Below are positions 4,592 to 8,025 of a stretch of DNA of 8,025 nucleotides, in pieces. Position numbers and translations under genes: made by a program. The stretch's first letter is position 1. Each line of letters starts with the position of its first letter. Location: assembly GCA_030626045.1 (NCBI GenBank), contig DAOUPS010000038.1, positions 1 to 8,025 of the forward strand. Direction: 5' to 3'. The notes below the pieces were generated by a model. The model searched no databases. It was not told where the DNA came from and was given only the letters and a program-made list of their open reading frames with translations. The DNA comes from a bacterium. Lineage in GTDB: Bacteria > Patescibacteriota > Minisyncoccia > Moranbacterales > DUUL01.

Positions 4592-5770
4592 TTATTTTAT
4601 TGTGAACAGCTCTTTATAGAGATCCTCATATTTTTTGACGGTATTCACGATATCAAAATGCTTTCGCGCATAATGGAAAGCATTATTGGCAATTTCATCC
4701 GCTTTTTCTCTGTTTCGTGAAAACGCAAGAATACTTTGGGCTAGTTGTCTTGAACTCTTTTTAGAAATAACAAAACCGGTCTTCCCATGCTCTATAAATT
4801 CTTCAAGAACAGGAATATCACTAACAATGACCGGTTTTTTACAGGCCATGGCTTCGGCAAGGGCAAGCGGTATATCAAACTTTCCTGTCATTTCCCGGAC
4901 AGGGAAAATATTAATGTCAGATATATTATACAACGCGGGCATGTCCGAAAATGTATCAATAAAAACAATGCTTCTATGATAATCCAGCTTTTTTGCTTTT
5001 TCAATAACTTTCTTCTTTTTTAATTTGTCTTGAGGGGATTTGATCCTGCAGGCAAGAATTAACTTAAAATGCTCATTGGGATCTTTTTCAAGCAGAATTT
5101 GTTGAAAAGCGCCAATAATACCATCAATGGCTTTCAGTCTGGTGTATTCTCCGGCAAAGAGAATTACAAACTCATTGTGTTGTATGCCGAATTGCCGCAT
5201 AAGCTGTACATTCTTTGGTGTAGGGGAAAATTTTTGCATATCAATGCCGGGATAGATCATTTTAACATTTGACATTCCGGCTTTCTCCAGTTTCGTTTTG
5301 GTATACCGTGATTGCGCCACAATTGAATCAGCAAACAAAACATTGTGAAGCTTTTTGGGATCGTTAATTGTTGAATCGGCAACTGTCGCAATCGTTTGAA
5401 CTGTTTTTACTTTTGAAAACCACAATCTTGCACGAATAAGATCTGAAGTAAGTTTTCGGGGAGTGAAAAGAAAATGAATAATATGAGCGCCTATTCGCGG
5501 GCGGAAGATTCGTGAGGCCAATAAAAATTTTTCATATCTCTCGAAACACGTGGTATTAAATAGCGGCTCAGGAACAATGTGCGCCGATCGACTGCCAACC
5601 TGTTTGTTTCGGAGGTGTTTTGCATAATCAGTTGTAGTGAGAACATGAAAATTGAACGGTCCTGACGCATTTGAGGCAATATCAAAAGCCAGATTTTTTG
5701 ACGCTTCATCCCACGGCGGAGCCAGTGGACGGGTGAAAAGCAGAATATCTTTTTTGTCTTTGCTATTCAT
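4592..5770 (-). CDS. GT-B glycosyltransferase, family-4-like
   Basis: A 392-residue cytosolic or membrane-associated enzyme that transfers a sugar from a nucleotide-sugar donor during surface-glycan assembly. The N-terminal acceptor half (about 1-175) includes LLFTRPLAPPWDEASKN. The C-terminal donor half begins after MIYPGIDMQKFSP (171-183), with a strand (VILFAGEY, 202-209) and the donor-site block KFDIPLALAEAMACKKPVIVSD (297-318), then EHGKTGFVI (327-335). The second acid of the usual E-x7-E pair is E306. The first position is Phe298, with Asp299 next to it, so the motif is degenerate. Length is typical for the family. The start at 5770 overlaps the upstream gene's stop (5765-5763), and the ribosome site is weak, which suggests translational coupling. 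Donor and acceptor cannot be read from the sequence. Confidence 0.9.
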   Translation of the reverse strand: MNSKDKKDILLFTRPLAPPWDEASKNLAFDIASNASGPFNFHVLTTTDYAKHLRNKQVGSRSAHIVPEPLFNTTCFERYEKFLLASRIFRPRIGAHIIHFLFTPRKLTSDLIRARLWFSKVKTVQTIATVADSTINDPKKLHNVLFADSIVAQSRYTKTKLEKAGMSNVKMIYPGIDMQKFSPTPKNVQLMRQFGIQHNEFVILFAGEYTRLKAIDGIIGAFQQILLEKDPNEHFKLILACRIKSPQDKLKKKKVIEKAKKLDYHRSIVFIDTFSDMPALYNISDINIFPVREMTGKFDIPLALAEAMACKKPVIVSDIPVLEEFIEHGKTGFVISKKSSRQLAQSILAFSRNREKADEIANNAFHYARKHFDIVNTVKKYEDLYKELFTIK

Positions 5771-6191
5771 TATAAATCGTTACTTGTTTTGATATTATCT
5801 GTTTTGATCTGTTATGTTCGACCACAACCGTATATTCAAATGGATCATTTAACTCAAAATTTTGCAATTCTCGCAGGACTGTTTCGGAAGGACTAATGGA
5901 TTTTTTTTCTCGACCGTAAATATTTTGTTCGGATGCTTCTATTTCTTCATGGTTGATCAAAAATATAACACGATAGACATGATCCTCTTCATTAAGATTA
6001 CAAATAATGAATTTTAGAGCATCAATATTTTTTGGATCCGGCATTACGGAGCAGCCAGGGGAACTGAAATACAGAGTTGAATATCCTTCAACCGCATCTC
6101 TGTGTACGATCTTTTCGCCGTATTGGAATAAGATACCTACGGTGATCATTATGATAAGAGATATTAATAATATCAAAACTTTTTCTTTCAT
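5763..6191 (-). CDS. Membrane-anchored beta-rich extracytoplasmic protein, DUF1616-like
   Basis: A 142-residue protein with one N-terminal membrane helix (about 4-23, KVLILLISLIIMITVGILF), which is an anchor rather than a cleaved signal. The rest is extracytoplasmic, rich in beta-type segments such as VYRVIFLINHEEI (72-84) and FEYTVVVEHN (118-127). The strand-turn pattern and the phrase N-x-E...Y-x-V recall the C-terminal, Ig-like part of DUF1616 proteins. That is a resemblance by eye only. Cysteines C47 and C64 could form a disulfide. Start and stop overlap both neighbours (ATGA at the upstream gene, 8 bp at the glycosyltransferase), placing it firmly in the glycan operon, probably as an accessory to the preceding membrane enzyme. 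A modest AAAGAAGA ribosome site precedes the ATG. Confidence 0.75.
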   Translation of the reverse strand: MKEKVLILLISLIIMITVGILFQYGEKIVHRDAVEGYSTLYFSSPGCSVMPDPKNIDALKFIICNLNEEDHVYRVIFLINHEEIEASEQNIYGREKKSISPSETVLRELQNFELNDPFEYTVVVEHNRSKQIISKQVTIYNE

Positions 6192-8025
6192 TGCGGTCTT
6201 CTTTGAAAAATTACAACATGATCCGATGCGTATATTTTGTTAAAATTCGCAGATTTCTCAAACTGCGCGGTAACAATGCCATTGCTTAACATTACATATT
6301 TTACTTTAGTGTCTTCAAAACATCTTGCTCCGGCTTCAGAATCCGGAATAGCGATCATATCTCTGGTACAAGTTTCGCGCGGTTTTATCGGATCATTATA
6401 GCGTTTGAGAAACGACCTTGATAAAGGACACTTATATCCTCTCATGAAAAATAATTTGATCCAAGCATCCCCCTCAAGATAAATATGGTCTTTTAAAATA
6501 TTTTCATCTTCGCTGGAAATTTTATTGAGATATTTTGATGCCAAAAATGTCTGTCCGGCTTTTTTCTCTTGTTGTTTGTCATGAGTCCGTGCCGAATCCG
6601 AAAGATCACCATAGGCCGAGATAAATCCGGTTCCAAGTATTATAAGAAATACAATAGAATACAAAAAAGGGGAGATTTTTTTTTGAGATCTTTTAAGCAA
6701 AACAAACGCACCCATGGCGCTCAAGATCGACAATGGGTATGTCAGATAATTCACGATACGATTTGAAGGTATGTCAACATGAAGCCAGGCGGGCTTCCAG
6801 CTTATCATAAAGATCATTACGACCCACATAAGAAGAAGTAAAATGCCAACGATACGCAGTGAATTTTTAGAGCTTGCCGCTTTCATTGGTTTTCTGAAAA
6901 AGACCAGCCCTAAAATTATGATTGCGCCAATGCTCGCATAACACATTCTCCATGGTCCGGAGCTTTCAGCGATGTTATTGACAGTAAGCCCCGTTCTGGT
7001 GGCTTTTGTCGGAGTTCCGACGGCTGTATTTACAGCTGATTCATTGAGATAAGATGGCATGTGAACCAAGAAAGCAAATAACACAACCACTAATAATGTG
7101 ATGATTGTGTGAAAATGGAAAAAAGGAAGAAAGACAGATCTGACGTTTGAATAAAAAATCGGTAATTTCCCTCTGCTTTGCGCCAAAAAAATGATGATAC
7201 TGGCAAGCGTTGTTCCCAATAGAATATAAAGAAAAATGAATGTCGATAGATGGTGGGTATACGCAAGAGATACGGCAAAAATAATAAATAACTGGGCAAA
7301 AAGCACGTCTTTGTGCTTAATTGCCTGCAAAAGTGAATATATCGCCAGTGGAATGAATAAGTTTCCGATGATATTTCCTACGACACCCCCGGAAACAAAT
7401 TTTGCCTGGGGAGATGATATGGCATAAAAACAGCCGATGATCAGTAACGAAAAGAGAGCAATTTGCTTGGTATCTTTTTTATTGAACAACAATTTAGAAA
7501 AGCGATAGGTTAACACAAAAATCGCCAGAAGTGAAAATATATTTACTATTAATAAGACAGTAACCGGCATGGCACTAATAAACGATGTGCCTGATAGAAT
7601 TGATATGGCCGAAAAAATAATGTGTTCACCTATAATAAAATCCGGCATACCGTATTCGGGAAGTACGGAGAAATCCACAATATATTTTGACCAGTACATA
7701 TGATGTCCGAGATCCGTTGTTTTAGGCATAATGCCCTGTGAAATATAGAAAGCCCTGAAACCGACAGCCAACAGCAGAATAACAACAAAAATAAGAATAT
7801 GGCGATACGACCAGCTATTTAGCGTCGAGAACAAGCTGTTTGACTTTTCCTTCTGTTTTGCGTTTTGAGAAAACAGAAAGGATCGCTTTGAAATTATAAA
7901 ACACAATAAAGAAAAGATTATTATCGACGTTAGAATTGAAGATTTATCTAAAGGAACTTCCAGAAAATTCAGAAATAAAAAAATCGCGTTAATTGATGTA
8001 ATACTCAATCCAAAAAACAGGAGAA
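6188..8025 (-). CDS. Polytopic GT-C-like glycosyltransferase/glycan membrane protein, 5' end beyond window
   Basis: An integral membrane protein with about a dozen hydrophobic helices and a soluble C-terminal domain. Counting from the TTG codon at 8008, helices are evident near 24-45, 69-90, 125-140, 147-170, 183-197, 208-230, 236-275, 300-316, 356-371, 385-403, 420-438 and 447-465. The first external loop after helix 2 has TTDLGHHMYWSKYI (97-110) and GEHIIFSA (127-134). An acidic residue in this loop is typical of GT-C enzymes that use polyprenyl-phosphate sugars. THHLSTF (251-257) is a second His-rich motif. Residues 466-606 form a soluble tail with several cysteines. TTG at 8008 is an unlikely start: the frame stays open and hydrophobic to 8025, so the N-terminus lies outside. 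Its stop overlaps the next gene in ATGA. A sugar-transfer or polymerase role is inferred. Confidence 0.8.
   Translation of the reverse strand, partial: LLFFGLSITSINAIFLFLNFLEVPLDKSSILTSIIIFSLLCFIISKRSFLFSQNAKQKEKSNSLFSTLNSWSYRHILIFVVILLLAVGFRAFYISQGIMPKTTDLGHHMYWSKYIVDFSVLPEYGMPDFIIGEHIIFSAISILSGTSFISAMPVTVLLIVNIFSLLAIFVLTYRFSKLLFNKKDTKQIALFSLLIIGCFYAISSPQAKFVSGGVVGNIIGNLFIPLAIYSLLQAIKHKDVLFAQLFIIFAVSLAYTHHLSTFIFLYILLGTTLASIIIFLAQSRGKLPIFYSNVRSVFLPFFHFHTIITLLVVVLFAFLVHMPSYLNESAVNTAVGTPTKATRTGLTVNNIAESSGPWRMCYASIGAIIILGLVFFRKPMKAASSKNSLRIVGILLLLMWVVMIFMISWKPAWLHVDIPSNRIVNYLTYPLSILSAMGAFVLLKRSQKKISPFLYSIVFLIILGTGFISAYGDLSDSARTHDKQQEKKAGQTFLASKYLNKISSEDENILKDHIYLEGDAWIKLFFMRGYKCPLSRSFLKRYNDPIKPRETCTRDMIAIPDSEAGARCFEDTKVKYVMLSNGIVTAQFEKSANFNKIYASDHVVIFQRRPQ

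Noticed and set aside
6188..8008. Complete gene starting at TTG 8008
   Set aside because: The frame remains open and hydrophobic to the window edge and there is no ribosome site. The gene is 5'-truncated by the window.

Overview
The window looks like chromosomal DNA of an AT-rich, uncultured-type bacterium, most probably of the Patescibacteria/CPR group. This is an inference from four things: closely packed glycan genes with weak Shine-Dalgarno sites, a four-helix-bundle (23S-IVS family) gene inside an inverted-repeat cassette, a GC-rich palindromic insert inside a coding gene, and a divergent RtcB-like protein. All reading frames use TGA/TAA/TAG as stops, so nothing points to a recoded TGA. 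No rRNA, tRNA, CRISPR array or transposase was seen.

Most of the window is a minus-strand cell-surface glycan cluster, read from right to left. It begins with a polytopic GT-C-like membrane protein that enters from the right edge (8025-6188). Next come a small membrane-anchored beta-rich protein (6191-5763), a family-4-like glycosyltransferase (5770-4592), a divergent RtcB-family protein (4574-3078), a four-helix-bundle protein (3022-2660) and a thymidylate-kinase-like P-loop kinase (2638-2009). The first three genes overlap, and rtcB starts 17 bp after the glycosyltransferase, so these four are probably one transcript. A Wzx-like flippase (851 to the left edge) belongs to the same cluster by function and strand. 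It carries a reading-frame break near 278.

Between the kinase and the flippase sits an oppositely oriented three-gene unit (946-1893, plus strand). It encodes a small protein with two CxxC knuckles, then two short three-helix membrane proteins that look like diverged copies of each other. This unit has strong Shine-Dalgarno sites, a possible promoter over a perfect 15-bp palindrome, and a convincing intrinsic terminator. I do not recognise any of the three proteins, and this is the most plausible undescribed system here.

Two insertion-like structures stand out. One is a ~435-bp cassette (2626-3060) whose arms are inverted repeats made of a 10-mer and 9-nt iterations. It encloses the four-helix-bundle gene, touches the rtcB stop on one side and supplies the start codon region of the kinase on the other. 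The second is a 30-bp pair of GC-rich palindromes, exactly ten codons, inside the kinase gene and bordered by 14-bp direct repeats.
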